From Bordetella flabilis (GTDB lineage: Bacteria > Pseudomonadota > Gammaproteobacteria > Burkholderiales > Burkholderiaceae_B), in assembly GCF_001676725.1 (NCBI RefSeq), contig NZ_CP016172.1, positions 124,001-188,000 on the forward strand: a stretch of 64,000 nucleotides of DNA, in the 5' to 3' direction. Shown here one piece after another: positions 28,963-42,632 of the stretch (the stretch's first letter is position 1; each line of letters starts with the position of its first letter). The translations under genes and the position numbers were made by a program. The notes below the pieces were generated by a model, which was not told the origin of the DNA, searched no databases, and saw only the letters and a list, made by a program, of their open reading frames with translations.

Positions 28963-29795
28963 GGCTTGCGTCCCTCTTGTTGGGCGAGCCAGCGATCGAA
29001 CGCCGGCGTATCGGGGTAATGGAAGGCGACGGGGCCGTCCGGTTCGCCATGCAGGAACTGGCGCACGTAGGGGTCGGCCGATTCGGACAGGCTGTCCGGC
29101 CGGCCGGCCGCCACCAGGCGGCCCTGTCCCACCAGGTATACATAGTCCGCGATGGCGAAGGATTCCTTCACATCGTGGGTGATAAGCACCGCCGCGCACT
29201 TCAGGCGGTCGGAAAGGTCACGGATGAGGCGGGCGGTGATGCCCAGCGAAATCGGATCCAGGCCGGCGAAGGGCTCATCGTACAGCACGAGCTCCGGCTC
29301 CAGCACCACGGCGCGTGCCAGGGCCACCCGGCGGGCCATGCCGCCGGAGATCTCCGAAACCTTCAGATGCGCGGCGGTGCGCAGCCCCACGGCGTGCAGC
29401 TTGTCGAGCACGCGTTCCAGGACTTCCGCCTCGCTGTAGGCCGTGTGCTCGCGCAACGGAAAGGCGACGTTCTCGAACACGTCCAGGTCGGTGAACAGGG
29501 CGCCCTGCTGGAAGAGCACGCCCATGCGCTTGCGCAGGGCCTGCAGTTCATCCGGCGTCACGCGGGCCATGTCCTGGCCGAAGGCCTGCACCTGGCCGGC
29601 GCGCGCCTGGAGCTGGCCGGTGGCCGCGCGCAGCATGGTCGTCTTGCCGGACCCCGAGCCGCCCATGACGGCCACGACCTGGCCGGGGGCCACGGTCATG
29701 GAGATGCCTTGCAACACCGTGAAGTCGCCGTATCCGAGCGACACGCCGGAGAATCGCAGGGCGGAGTCGGGTTTGCTGACTGAATCAGGGACCAT
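28959..29795 (-). CDS. mlaF: Mla system ABC transporter ATP-binding protein MlaF
   Basis: 278 residues. Walker A GGSGSGKTT, signature ISGGMARRVALARA, Walker B LVLYDEPFAGLD and H-loop ITHDVKE are visible. A C-terminal extension of about 30 residues ends with AFDRWLAQQEGRKP. In E. coli the MlaF C-terminus contacts MlaB, whose gene is missing from this cluster. The start MVPDSVSKPDS was preferred to an upstream in-frame ATG because the ABC domain begins shortly after it. First gene of the long minus-strand block. Confidence 0.95.
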   Translation of the reverse strand: MVPDSVSKPDSALRFSGVSLGYGDFTVLQGISMTVAPGQVVAVMGGSGSGKTTMLRAATGQLQARAGQVQAFGQDMARVTPDELQALRKRMGVLFQQGALFTDLDVFENVAFPLREHTAYSEAEVLERVLDKLHAVGLRTAAHLKVSEISGGMARRVALARAVVLEPELVLYDEPFAGLDPISLGITARLIRDLSDRLKCAAVLITHDVKESFAIADYVYLVGQGRLVAAGRPDSLSESADPYVRQFLHGEPDGPVAFHYPDTPAFDRWLAQQEGRKP

Positions 29796-29882
29796 AAAGA
29801 CCAGTGAATGGGCGGGGCGCGGACGTGCCACGGCCTGGCATTGTAGCTCGGCAGTACGGGCGCCCTTTGCGGGCGTGCCGGT

Positions 29883-30413
29883 TCAGCGCAGCGCGATCAG
29901 GAAGACCAGCGCGCCGCCCCCCAGGAGAAGGAAGGGGCTGACCCGCGTGCGCAACAGCACCAGGGTCGATGCGATGGCCACCGCCCAGGCCCAGGCGCCG
30001 CCTTCGGCGGCCCGCAGGATGGTGCACGACGCGGCCAGGATCATGCCGGCCGCGACCGGCGCGAGTCCGATCTCGATGGCGCGTATCCAGGTCCGTCCCT
30101 GATATCGCTGCCATACCCGCGCCAGCCCATAGACCAGGACGCTGCTGGGGACGAAGATCGCGAAGGACGCGACCAGCGCCCCGAGCAGGCCCTGTACCTG
30201 CCACCCCACCAGGGTCACCAGCAGCGAGCCGGGGCCCGGGGTGATGCGGGACAGGGCGAACAGGTCGAGGAACTGCGCGTCGTTCATCCACCCGTAGGTC
30301 TCGACCGCCTGGCGATGGATGTCCGCAACGACGCTCTGTCCCCCGCCCACGGTCAGGAAGGACAGCGGCGCGAATACGGCGAACAGGTCCCATAGTCCGT
30401 CATGCTGCGTCAT
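29883..30413 (-). CDS. Chromate transporter ChrA, half-size (second unit)
   Basis: 176 residues, polytopic. The CHR-domain motif FAVFAPLSFLTVGGGQSVVA and DLFALSRITPGPGSLLV are diagnostic. Short-chain CHR proteins work in pairs of opposite topology to export chromate or a related anion. The start overlaps the stop of the first unit (ATGA), so the pair is translationally coupled. Whether it confers chromate resistance here is not shown by sequence. Confidence 0.9.
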   Translation of the reverse strand: MTQHDGLWDLFAVFAPLSFLTVGGGQSVVADIHRQAVETYGWMNDAQFLDLFALSRITPGPGSLLVTLVGWQVQGLLGALVASFAIFVPSSVLVYGLARVWQRYQGRTWIRAIEIGLAPVAAGMILAASCTILRAAEGGAWAWAVAIASTLVLLRTRVSPFLLLGGGALVFLIALR

Positions 30414-31021
30414 GGTGCGTCCCCTCTTTTGCGCAGCCGCAGGTAGGCCAGCACGACGGACAGCGGCGCCATCACGCCCACGACCCAGATCAGCGGCAGA
30501 CCGGCCAGGAAGATGGCGCAAAAGGTGACCACCATGATGACGATGGGAACGGCGTTGGTGGCCGCGCGGTAGGCCGCGCGCAGCCCCATCTGCAGCGATA
30601 GGCCCACGGCGGCGGCGGCAATGCCGGCGAGGACCAGGTGCACGGTGGACGAATGCGCCAGCTCGGCGAATACGGCGGCCAGCACCATGGCAACGGCCAT
30701 GGGCGGCACGATCATGCCCAGGGCCGCCAGCAGGGCGCCGCGGCTGCGGCGCAGGCGGAAACCGATCCAGATCGACAGGTTGACCACGTTGACGCCGGGA
30801 AACGCCTGGGCCAGCGCCAGCCCGCTCAGGAATTCGTCTTCCGACAGCCAGCGCCGGTTCTGCACGAATTCACGCAGCATCCAGCCGCTAAGGCCGCCGC
30901 CGAAACTGGTCAGCCCGATCTTGGCGAAGGCGACGAAGATTTGCGCGAGCCGGGGCGGTTCGGCAGGCGGCGGGGGTTCGGCCCGGAGGTCGGCGGCGGA
31001 AGATGACAGTAAGGGGCGCAC
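30410..31021 (-). CDS. Chromate transporter ChrA, half-size (first unit)
   Basis: 203 residues. The CHR motif FVAFAKIGLTSFGGGLSGWM, then EFLSGLALAQAFPGVNVVNL, and further helices match the N-terminal-type half of ChrA. About 25 residues at the start are Pro/Glu/Ala-rich and cytoplasmic. It is coupled to the second unit by a 4-base overlap. It lies 85 bases behind gltD in the same direction; a GC-rich dyad (GCGGC-ggtc-GCCGC, 31085-31098) between them is the only terminator candidate. Confidence 0.9.
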   Translation of the reverse strand: MRPLLSSSAADLRAEPPPPAEPPRLAQIFVAFAKIGLTSFGGGLSGWMLREFVQNRRWLSEDEFLSGLALAQAFPGVNVVNLSIWIGFRLRRSRGALLAALGMIVPPMAVAMVLAAVFAELAHSSTVHLVLAGIAAAAVGLSLQMGLRAAYRAATNAVPIVIMVVTFCAIFLAGLPLIWVVGVMAPLSVVLAYLRLRKRGDAP

Positions 31022-31106
31022 GATGACGCGCTCGGGTAGGGGGTGCGGCGATCTTACCTTTCGCAGTTGTCGCCTGACTTAATAGCGGCGGTCGCCGCAC
31101 CTCGCC

Positions 31107-32573
31107 TTACCGGGGCAGGTCGCTGTCGCCCATCAGGAAGGCATCCACGGCGCGCGCGCACTGGCGGCCCTCGCGGATGGCCCACACGACCAGCGATTGG
31201 CCGCGCCGCATATCGCCGGCCGCGAAGACCTTTTCCACGCTGGTGCGGTAGTCGTCCGTATTGGCGCGCACGTTGCCGCGGGTATCGCGGTCCACCCCGA
31301 ACGCTTCCAGCACCTTCTGCTGCGGCGAAACGAAGCCCATGGCGAGCAGCACCAGGTCGGCCTGCATCTCGAATTCCGAGCCTTCGACCTCGCGCATTTT
31401 CATCTGGCCGGTTGCTTCGTCCTTGACCCATTCCACGCGCGCGGCGATGAGCTTGCGCACCATGCCTTTTTCGCCCACCAGGGACTTGGTGGTCACTGCC
31501 CAGTCGCGGTCGCAGCCTTCCTCGTGGGACGACGACGTGCGCAGCTTGGCCGGCCAGTATGGCCACGTCAGGGTTTTGTTCTCCGATTCGGGCGGCTGCG
31601 GCATGAGTTCGAACTGGGTTACCGACAGCGCGCCATGACGGTTGCTGGTTCCCACGCAGTCCGATCCGGTATCCCCGCCGCCGATCACGACGACGTGCTT
31701 GCCCTTGGCCAGGGTCTGGTCGCCGAGCCGATCACCCGCCACCGCCTTGTTCTGCTGGCGCAGGAAATCCATGGCGAAATACACGCCCTGCAGCTCACGT
31801 CCCGGGACAGGCAGATCGCGCGGGGTTTCCGCGCCGCCCGCCATGACCACGGCATCGAATTCCTCGCGCAGGGCTTCGGGCGTGCACGCGGTCAGGCCGT
31901 CGGCGGCGGGATCGCCGGGGTTGCCGATGAAGGTGGACGGGCGGAATTCCACGCCTTCCGCTTCCATCTGGGCGATGCGGCGGTCGATCTGCGATTTCTC
32001 CAGCTTGAAGTCCGGGATGCCATAGCGCAGCAGGCCGCCGATGCGGTCGCTCTTTTCGAACACGGTCACGGCGTGGCCGGCGCGCGCGAGTTGCTGGGCG
32101 CAGGCCAGTCCGGCCGGACCGGAACCCACGACGGCGACTTTCCTGCCCGTCTTGCGCGAGGGCGGCTGCGGCAGCACCCAGCCTTCTTCCCACCCCTTGT
32201 CGATGATGGCCCGCTCGATGGACTTGATGCCGACGGCGTCATCGTTGATGTTCAAGGTACAGGCGGCTTCGCACGGCGCCGGGCAGATGCGGCCGGTGAA
32301 CTCCGGAAAGTTGTTGGTGGAGTGCAGGACGTCGAGCGCCTTGCGCCACTCCTGCCGGTACACCAGGTCGTTCCAGTCCGGGATGATGTTGTTGACCGGG
32401 CAGCCGTTGTTGCAGAACGGGATGCCGCAGTCCATGCAGCGCGCCGCCTGCACCTTGGATGCCTTGTCGTCCAGGCGCAGCACGAATTCGCGCCATGTCT
32501 TCAGCCGCGCCTGCGGCGCCTCGTAGGCCTCCTGCAGGCGTTGGTATTCGAGAAAGCCGGTAATCTTGCCCAT
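31107..32573 (-). CDS. gltD: Glutamate synthase small (beta) subunit GltD
   Basis: 488 residues. An N-terminal domain with Cys clusters for two [4Fe-4S] centres ([26 protein letters not shown]) is followed by the FAD site [20 protein letters not shown] and the NADPH site [16 protein letters not shown], and a C-terminal FAD contact [16 protein letters not shown]. It passes electrons from NADPH to GltB. The operon order gltB-gltD is normal, with 45 bases between the two genes. Confidence 0.97.
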   Translation of the reverse strand: MGKITGFLEYQRLQEAYEAPQARLKTWREFVLRLDDKASKVQAARCMDCGIPFCNNGCPVNNIIPDWNDLVYRQEWRKALDVLHSTNNFPEFTGRICPAPCEAACTLNINDDAVGIKSIERAIIDKGWEEGWVLPQPPSRKTGRKVAVVGSGPAGLACAQQLARAGHAVTVFEKSDRIGGLLRYGIPDFKLEKSQIDRRIAQMEAEGVEFRPSTFIGNPGDPAADGLTACTPEALREEFDAVVMAGGAETPRDLPVPGRELQGVYFAMDFLRQQNKAVAGDRLGDQTLAKGKHVVVIGGGDTGSDCVGTSNRHGALSVTQFELMPQPPESENKTLTWPYWPAKLRTSSSHEEGCDRDWAVTTKSLVGEKGMVRKLIAARVEWVKDEATGQMKMREVEGSEFEMQADLVLLAMGFVSPQQKVLEAFGVDRDTRGNVRANTDDYRTSVEKVFAAGDMRRGQSLVVWAIREGRQCARAVDAFLMGDSDLPR

Positions 32574-32618
32574 GTCAGTCCTTGAGTCTTGAGACCACGA
32601 TCATTGCGTCAGCCGGCC

Positions 32619-37355
<4,737 letters not shown>

Positions 37356-37474
37356 GAAGCGCTCCAGGGCTTGGGGCTGCTGAAAAAGGGGCTGCCGCGC
37401 CATGCTGCGGCGCAAGGTGGGACGATACCGCGGCGACATAGGGGCCGCAACAAAAACAAACAGGGTGCGTCCCC

Positions 37475-37502
37475 GTTATATCGTAGCGAAAAATCTTCTG
37501 AA
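37475..37502 (-). promoter_or_regulatory. Candidate gltB promoter
   Basis: On the minus strand there is a -35 TTCAGA (37497-37502), a 16-base spacer with a T-run, and a -10 TATAAC (37475-37480). It leaves a leader of about 110 bases before the gltB start. The -35 match is weak. Confidence 0.4.
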
Positions 37503-37703
37503 GTTTAATGGTGACGCATTGTGGTGGCATCCGGGCGTCCGCGGCGAGCGGCTCGAGATTGCCTTGCGGGGACCGGCGCGCCTGGACCATAGAGGTCGAT
37601 GCGCTCTCCCGATCCGCTCCCGGCTCCCATTGTCGTGGTGTGTCACTGTTTTTATGGCACCACGCCCTCCCGCCCCTTCCTCGCGCCATGTGCGTGCAGG
37701 CAA

Positions 37704-37726
37704 CAAAAAACCGGGTCTTGCCCGGT
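37704..37726 (-). terminator. Rho-independent terminator downstream of the RAYT-like gene
   Basis: On the minus strand the stem ACCGGG-caaga-CCCGGT (37710-37726) is followed by a run of T (A-run 37705-37710 on the plus strand). It lies 28 bases past the stop of the RAYT-like gene. Confidence 0.8.
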
Positions 37727-37754
37727 GATGGTGCGGCGCCCCTACTGCGGGCAT

Positions 37755-38474
37755 CTAGGTCGATTCCGCTTCCGCGGACGGAGGCGCCGGCTTCTTGCGC
37801 GGACGTCCGCGCTGCCCCGGCGTGACGCGGCGGCTGGCGGTATGGGCCAGCATGGCGATGAAATCGGCGCCGCCCAGTGCCCACTGCCCTTGCACGGCCT
37901 GGTCGATGCGGACGATCTGCTCGCGCGTCAGCCCGTCCTGCAGGCGGCGCCGGTAATTCGCTTGCCGGTCGAACGGCGTGTTGCCGCAAGACCAGTAGTC
38001 CGCATGGTCGGACATCCAGCCGGCTTGCGGCTGGCCCATGCCCGTGTGCCCGGATGCGGACGACCAGGGCCAGAGTTCCGGGTCGTGGGTCGCGCCGCTG
38101 CGCGCGGGATAGGTTTCCAGCCAGACCAGGGCCGGCAGGACCCAGGCGCCCGGTTCGACCAGGGCCGAGCGATAACGCCCGGCGAATACGCGCCCGCCAC
38201 GCAGGCGCGCCGCCAGGTTGCGGCCGAGGGTCTGCATCAGGCGGGGCAGGCCTTCGCCATCCACGGGCGTGGCCAGCAGCAGGATGCGATCCGTCGCCAA
38301 TAGCCATCCATGCAGCGCCACCCGGTTGCGGGTCGCGGTCTCGCCCAGCCATGCCGCGATCTGGTTCAGCGTATCAGCCGGCGCCGGCTGCGCCGGGGCC
38401 GCCAACGGGTTGATGAAATTGGCTTGCACGAGTTGCGGCAGTCCGGGGGCGTACAGTCGGGGCAGGCGAGCCAT
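37755..38474 (-). CDS. RAYT-like (Y1 transposase-related) protein without HUH motif
   Basis: 239 residues. The layout matches REP-associated/IS200-type Y1 transposase proteins: MARLPRLYAPGLPQLVQANF at the start, the LHGWLLATDRILLLATP strand, DGEGLPRLMQTLGRNLAARL, GGRVFAGRYRSALVE and a C-terminal helical part (TPFDRQANYRRRLQDGLT). In true RAYT proteins the strand reads like MPNHVHLL with the HUH metal-binding pair. Here it is ATDRILLL, so the catalytic histidines are absent. The C-terminal tail is basic (RGRPRKKPAPP). It is probably a domesticated DNA- or RNA-binding relative. It is a single gene with its own terminator. Confidence 0.75.
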   Translation of the reverse strand: MARLPRLYAPGLPQLVQANFINPLAAPAQPAPADTLNQIAAWLGETATRNRVALHGWLLATDRILLLATPVDGEGLPRLMQTLGRNLAARLRGGRVFAGRYRSALVEPGAWVLPALVWLETYPARSGATHDPELWPWSSASGHTGMGQPQAGWMSDHADYWSCGNTPFDRQANYRRRLQDGLTREQIVRIDQAVQGQWALGGADFIAMLAHTASRRVTPGQRGRPRKKPAPPSAEAEST

Positions 38475-38768
38475 AGGGTGTCAGGGCCGGGGCGTGCTGG
38501 GAACGGGACGTTCGCGCGGGAATAAATGGTACCGCGTAAACGGGATGGCGCAACAGTGAGTTTTCCCCGACGCCGCCGCGTCCAACGCCATGGCGTCGCG
38601 CCGGTCCAGGGTTGCGGGTCACCGGTAGCCGTCCATCCGGACGAGCGCATCCGGATCGTAAGGTGTTATGGGGCTGCGGCGCGCGGTAACATCCTTCTGT
38701 TCGAGGGAAGGGCGGCAGGCGTACATGCCGGCACCGCGCGCCTCCCTCCGGCCTTCTCAGGAGCACGC

Positions 38769-39875
38769 ATGAAGACAAAAGCCGCCATCGCCTGGAAAGC
38801 GGGCGCCCCGCTGACCATTGAAGACGTGGACCTGGAAGGCCCGAAGGCCGGCGAGGTGCTGGTCGAAGTGAAGGCGACCGGGATTTGCCACACTGATTAC
38901 TACACCCTGTCGGGCGCCGACCCGGAAGGGCTGTTCCCCGCCATCCTGGGCCATGAGGGTGCCGGCGTGGTACTGGAAACCGGCGCGGGCGTGACGGGGC
39001 TGAAGCCGGGCGACCACGTCATCCCTCTCTATACCCCCGAGTGCCGCCAGTGCAAGTTCTGCCTGTCGCGCAAGACCAATCTGTGCCAGGCGATCCGCGC
39101 CACGCAGGGCAAGGGCCTGATGCCCGACGGCACGTCGCGTTTTTCGCTGGGCGGCAAGCCCATCCACCACTACATGGGAACGTCGACCTTCGCCAATCAC
39201 ATCGTGGTGCCCGAGATCGCCCTGGCCAGGATCCGCGAGGACGCCCCCTTCGACAAGGTCTGCTATATCGGCTGCGGCGTGACCACCGGGGTCGGCGCCG
39301 TGGTCTACACCGCCAAGGTCGAAGCGGGCGCCAACGTGGTCGTGTTCGGCCTGGGCGGGATCGGCTTGAATGTTATCCAGGGCGCCAAAATGGTGGGCGC
39401 CGATAAGATCATCGGGGTCGATATCAACCCGCGCCGCGAAGCGCTGGCGCGCAAATTCGGCATGACGCACTTCGTCAACCCGAACGAAGTGCCCAACGTG
39501 GTCGACCACCTGATCCAGCTCACCGACGGCGGCGCGGACTATTCGTTCGAATGCGTCGGCAATCCGAAGCTGATGCGCCAGGCGCTGGAGTGCTGCCACA
39601 AGGGCTGGGGCCAATCCATCATCATCGGCGTGGCCGCGGCCGGCGAGGAAATCGCCACCCGGCCTTTCCAATTGGTGACGGGCCGTGAATGGAAGGGGTC
39701 GGCGTTCGGCGGCGCCCGGGGCCGCACGGACGTGCCGCGCATCGTCGACTGGTACATGGAAGGCAAGCTCAATATCGATGACCTCATCACCCATACCTTG
39801 CCCCTGGACCGCATCAACGACGGCTTCGACCTGATGAAGCGCGGCGAATCCATTCGTTCGGTGGTGCTCTACTGA
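38769..39875 (+). CDS. frmA: S-(hydroxymethyl)glutathione dehydrogenase (class III alcohol dehydrogenase)
   Basis: 368 residues, zinc-dependent medium-chain dehydrogenase. The catalytic zinc ligands are in TGICHTDYYTLSG and GHEGAGVV, the structural zinc cysteines in CRQCKFC, and the NAD site is VVVFGLGGIGLNVIQGAK. It oxidises the formaldehyde-glutathione adduct to S-formylglutathione. The ATG at 38769 was chosen by homology; translation is coupled to frmB through a TGATG stop/start overlap. Confidence 0.96.
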   Translation: MKTKAAIAWKAGAPLTIEDVDLEGPKAGEVLVEVKATGICHTDYYTLSGADPEGLFPAILGHEGAGVVLETGAGVTGLKPGDHVIPLYTPECRQCKFCLSRKTNLCQAIRATQGKGLMPDGTSRFSLGGKPIHHYMGTSTFANHIVVPEIALARIREDAPFDKVCYIGCGVTTGVGAVVYTAKVEAGANVVVFGLGGIGLNVIQGAKMVGADKIIGVDINPRREALARKFGMTHFVNPNEVPNVVDHLIQLTDGGADYSFECVGNPKLMRQALECCHKGWGQSIIIGVAAAGEEIATRPFQLVTGREWKGSAFGGARGRTDVPRIVDWYMEGKLNIDDLITHTLPLDRINDGFDLMKRGESIRSVVLY

Positions 39876-40735
39876 TGGCCGACCTGGAAGTCCTGGCCCA
39901 ACACCGGTGTTTCGGCGGCTGGCAGCGCGTCTACCGCCACGATTCCGCGGCGATCGGGCTGCCGATGCGCTTTTCGGTGTACACGCCGCCGCAAGCGGAA
40001 TCCGGACCTGTGCCGGCCCTGTTCTTCCTGGCCGGCCTGGAATGCACCGAGGAAACCTTCATGGTGAAGGCGGGCGCCCAGCGCTGGGCGGCGAAGCATG
40101 GCCTGATGCTGATCGCGCCGGACACCAGCCCGCGCGGCGCCGGCGTTCCCGGCGAGGAGCAGGACTGGGACCTGGGTACGGGCGCGGGTTTCTACCTGGA
40201 CGCCAGCGTGCCGCCGTGGGACACGCACTACCGCATGTACAGCTACATCACCGAGGAGCTCCATGGCATCGCCGGGCAGCTCGGCGCGGCGTCGGGGCGG
40301 ATCGGCGTGTCCGGACACTCGATGGGCGGACACGGCGCGCTGGTACTGGCCTTGCGCAATCCGGCATTGTTCCGCTCCGTGTCCGCCTTCGCCCCGATCG
40401 CGGCGCCCAGCCGTTGCCCGTGGGGTCAGAAGGCGTTTTCCCATTACCTGGGCAGCGATCGCCAGGCCTGGTCGGCGTACGACGCCACCGCCTTGATGGC
40501 GGCGATGCGGGCGCCGTTTCCGGAAGGCATTCTGGTGGACCAGGGTCTGGCGGACCGCTTCCTGGACACGCAGCTCTACCCCGAGGTTTTCGAGGCTGCG
40601 TGCGCGCAGGCCGGGCAGCCGCTGCAACTGCGTCGGCACGAAGGCTACGACCACGGCTATTACTTCATTTCCAGCTTCATGGAAGACCATATCGCCTTCC
40701 ATGCGCAGCGGCTGGCGGTGGGACGGACCGGGTGA
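39875..40735 (+). CDS. frmB: S-formylglutathione hydrolase
   Basis: 286 residues, esterase-D type alpha/beta hydrolase. The nucleophile Ser is in GHSMGGHGALV, the Asp in ILVDQGLADRFLD, and the catalytic His in HEGYDHGYYFISSF. It hydrolyses S-formylglutathione to formate and glutathione, completing the formaldehyde detoxification begun by FrmA. The start shares one base with the frmA stop. Confidence 0.96.
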   Translation: MADLEVLAQHRCFGGWQRVYRHDSAAIGLPMRFSVYTPPQAESGPVPALFFLAGLECTEETFMVKAGAQRWAAKHGLMLIAPDTSPRGAGVPGEEQDWDLGTGAGFYLDASVPPWDTHYRMYSYITEELHGIAGQLGAASGRIGVSGHSMGGHGALVLALRNPALFRSVSAFAPIAAPSRCPWGQKAFSHYLGSDRQAWSAYDATALMAAMRAPFPEGILVDQGLADRFLDTQLYPEVFEAACAQAGQPLQLRRHEGYDHGYYFISSFMEDHIAFHAQRLAVGRTG

Positions 40736-40769
40736 CAAACGCGGTAACGGCAAGGCTTGACGGCCTCTA

Positions 40770-40775
40770 TATACT
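40770..40775 (+). promoter_or_regulatory. Possible -10 box upstream of the 40809 gene
   Basis: TATACT with a weak -35 (ACGGCA) 17 bases upstream. It lies between frmB and the following membrane-protein gene. Confidence 0.3.
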
Positions 40776-40808
40776 GAAAACTCGTTCCCTACATCGAGAG
40801 GCCCGGCA

Positions 40809-41498
40809 TTGATCGACGGCATGGCCCCTACCGTCTGGATACTGGCGGCCGCCGCTGTCGGCGTGCTTATCGGCCTGGGCCTGTCGTTCGGCAAGGGCGG
40901 GCCGCGCGACGCGCGCGGACGGCGGCAGTTTCGCCTGCGCCCGGTGCGGCGGTTGGTGGGGCTGCTGGTGCTGGCGCTGGCCTGCGTGTCCGGGATGCTG
41001 GGCCTGGCGCTGTACCAGTTTTTTCGGCTGACTTCCGACGAGCCCGTGGCGCGGGTAGTGCTGCGCCAGCAGGGGCCGCAGCAATTCATCGCCGCGGCGG
41101 AGTTGCCTGGTACGGCGCCCCGGGAATTTTCCCTGCGCGGCGACGAATGGCAGATCGACGCGCGGGTGGTGCGCTGGCGTCTCCCGGCCTTGCTGGCCGG
41201 CGTGCCGCCGCTCTACCGCCTGGACCGACTGTCGGGTCGCTATGCGGATCCGGCGGCGGACCAGTCGGGCCCGCGCACGGTTTATGCGCTGGGACCGGCA
41301 GGCATTCCCGACCTGGGGCGTCTCAAGCAGCATTTTCCGAATTGGCTGCCATTCGTGGACGTGCAGTACGGCAGCGCCGCCTATATGCCGATGTTCGACG
41401 GCGCACGCTACGGGGTATTCCTGGACCCACGCGGCGCACTGTTCATCCGGCCTGACGACGCCGCCACCGCCGCAGGCCTGAAACAGCGCGGCTGGTAG
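40809..41498 (+). CDS. Membrane protein of unknown function
   Basis: 229 residues. Two N-terminal hydrophobic segments (WILAAAAVGVLIGLGLSF; LVGLLVLALACVSGMLGLAL) flank a basic loop, followed by a soluble domain of about 165 residues, probably periplasmic, with GDEWQIDARVVRWRLPALLA, LYRLDRLSGRY and FPNWLPFVDVQYGSAAYMPM. Relatives are sometimes annotated as multidrug transporter components, but nothing visible supports transport. A GAGAGG ribosome-binding site fits the TTG at 40809; an ATG at 40821 is the alternative. It is in the same direction as rpoH, 178 bases upstream of it. Confidence 0.75.
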   Translation: MIDGMAPTVWILAAAAVGVLIGLGLSFGKGGPRDARGRRQFRLRPVRRLVGLLVLALACVSGMLGLALYQFFRLTSDEPVARVVLRQQGPQQFIAAAELPGTAPREFSLRGDEWQIDARVVRWRLPALLAGVPPLYRLDRLSGRYADPAADQSGPRTVYALGPAGIPDLGRLKQHFPNWLPFVDVQYGSAAYMPMFDGARYGVFLDPRGALFIRPDDAATAAGLKQRGW

Positions 41499-41580
41499 CA
41501 ACCGCGCCCCGCTCGCCGTCTGCCCCTGGCGCCGCCCGGGGCCGCGTACCGTGCGAAACATGGCCTGAAAGAGTGAACTT

Positions 41581-41592
41581 CCGGTGCACCGG
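41581..41592. promoter_or_regulatory. 12-base palindrome upstream of CIRCE
   Basis: CCGGTGCACCGG, a perfect palindrome 9 bases upstream of the CIRCE element. It may be a second operator or belong to the rpoH promoter region. No known factor is assigned. Confidence 0.3.
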
Positions 41593-41601
41593 CATGTCGA
41601 A

Positions 41602-41628
41602 TTAGCACTCCCCAATCCAGAGTGCTAA
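41602..41628 (+). promoter_or_regulatory. CIRCE operator (HrcA-binding site) upstream of rpoH
   Basis: TTAGCACTC, nine bases, GAGTGCTAA: a perfect match to the CIRCE consensus TTAGCACTC-N9-GAGTGCTAA. It ends 48 bases before the rpoH start. HrcA binds CIRCE and represses heat-shock genes until it is inactivated by heat. The position implies that rpoH is directly repressed by HrcA, linking the two heat-shock circuits. Confidence 0.93.
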
Positions 41629-41676
41629 CATCGCCGAATGCGTTCTACACATAGTCGTTTCCTGGAGCACAACACC

Positions 41677-42561
41677 ATGAAACAAAAAGGTTCCTCGTTG
41701 GCCGTTTCCGGCAACGCGCTCACCCTGGCCATCGCCAACCCGGGCGCCCTGGGAACGATCGACGCATACATTTCCGCCGTAAACCGTCTGCCGGTCTTGT
41801 CTGCCGAGCAGGAGACCTCCCTTGGCCGTCGCCTGCGCGACGAGGACGACCTGGACGCCGCGCGCCAGCTGGTGCTGTCGCACTTGCGCCTGGTGGTGTC
41901 GATCGCCCGCCAGTACCTGGGCTATGGCCTGCCGCATGCCGACCTGATCCAGGAAGGAAACATCGGCCTGATGAAGGCGGTCAAGCGCTTCGATCCCGAG
42001 CGCGGCGTGCGCCTGGTGTCGTTCGCGGTCCACTGGATCAAGGCCGAAATCCACGAATACATCGTGCGCAACTGGCGCCTGGTCAAGGTGGCCACCACCA
42101 AGGCGCAGCGCAAGCTGTTTTTCAACCTGCGCAGCATGCGGCCGGACGGCAAGACGCTCGATACGCAACGCGTGGACGATATCGCCCGCGAACTGAACGT
42201 TCGCCGCGAGGACGTCAGCGAGATGGAAGTGCGCCTGTCCGGGCGTGACATGTCCCTGGAGGCCCAGGACGACGATGACGACGCCTACGCGCCCATCGCC
42301 TACCTGTCCGACGAGGGCCGCCAGGAACCGACCCGGGTCCTGGAGCGCAAGGCGGTGGACGAACTGCAGAGCACCGGCCTGAACAACGCCCTGGAAACGC
42401 TGGATCCGCGTTCGCGCCGGATCATCGAGGCGCGCTGGCTGAAGGACGATGGCGGCACCACCCTGCACGAGCTGGCGGACGAATTCGGCGTATCGGCCGA
42501 GCGTATTCGCCAGATCGAGTCCGCCGCGATGAAGAAGATGCGCGGCGCCCTGGTGACGTAA
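41677..42561 (+). CDS. rpoH: RNA polymerase sigma-32 factor RpoH
   Basis: 294 residues. Region 1.2/2 (LSHLRLVVSIARQYLGYGLP, HADLIQEGNIGLMKAVKRFD), the RpoH box QRKLFFNLR, and region 4.2 (LADEFGVSAERIRQIESAAM) are all present. It directs transcription of heat-shock genes. The ATG at 41677 has a GGAG ribosome-binding site at a good distance; an in-frame ATG at 41638 has none and lies next to the CIRCE element. A perfect CIRCE site precedes the gene and a structured, terminator-ended region follows it. Confidence 0.96.
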   Translation: MKQKGSSLAVSGNALTLAIANPGALGTIDAYISAVNRLPVLSAEQETSLGRRLRDEDDLDAARQLVLSHLRLVVSIARQYLGYGLPHADLIQEGNIGLMKAVKRFDPERGVRLVSFAVHWIKAEIHEYIVRNWRLVKVATTKAQRKLFFNLRSMRPDGKTLDTQRVDDIARELNVRREDVSEMEVRLSGRDMSLEAQDDDDDAYAPIAYLSDEGRQEPTRVLERKAVDELQSTGLNNALETLDPRSRRIIEARWLKDDGGTTLHELADEFGVSAERIRQIESAAMKKMRGALVT

Positions 42562-42632
42562 CGCAAAGATACAAACCCCACGAAAAATCCAGGGTGGGCA
42601 GGAAACTAAATTGCCGGGACACAGCCTAATCT

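Larger units (their letters stand above)
37356..37754. other. gltB upstream region
   Basis: About 400 bases without a gene. It contains a candidate gltB promoter (37475-37502) and a strong terminator for the gene at 37755-38474, both on the minus strand and listed separately. A 7-bp dyad (CGTGGTG/CACCACG) with a T-rich loop lies near 37635-37665. The stretch 37450-37515 is clearly more AT-rich than its surroundings, as expected for a promoter region. Confidence 0.5.

Noticed and set aside
41638..41676. Earlier in-frame ATG as the rpoH start
   Set aside because: It has no ribosome-binding site and lies 10 bases from the CIRCE element. The ATG at 41677 has a GGAG at the right distance and gives the usual length.
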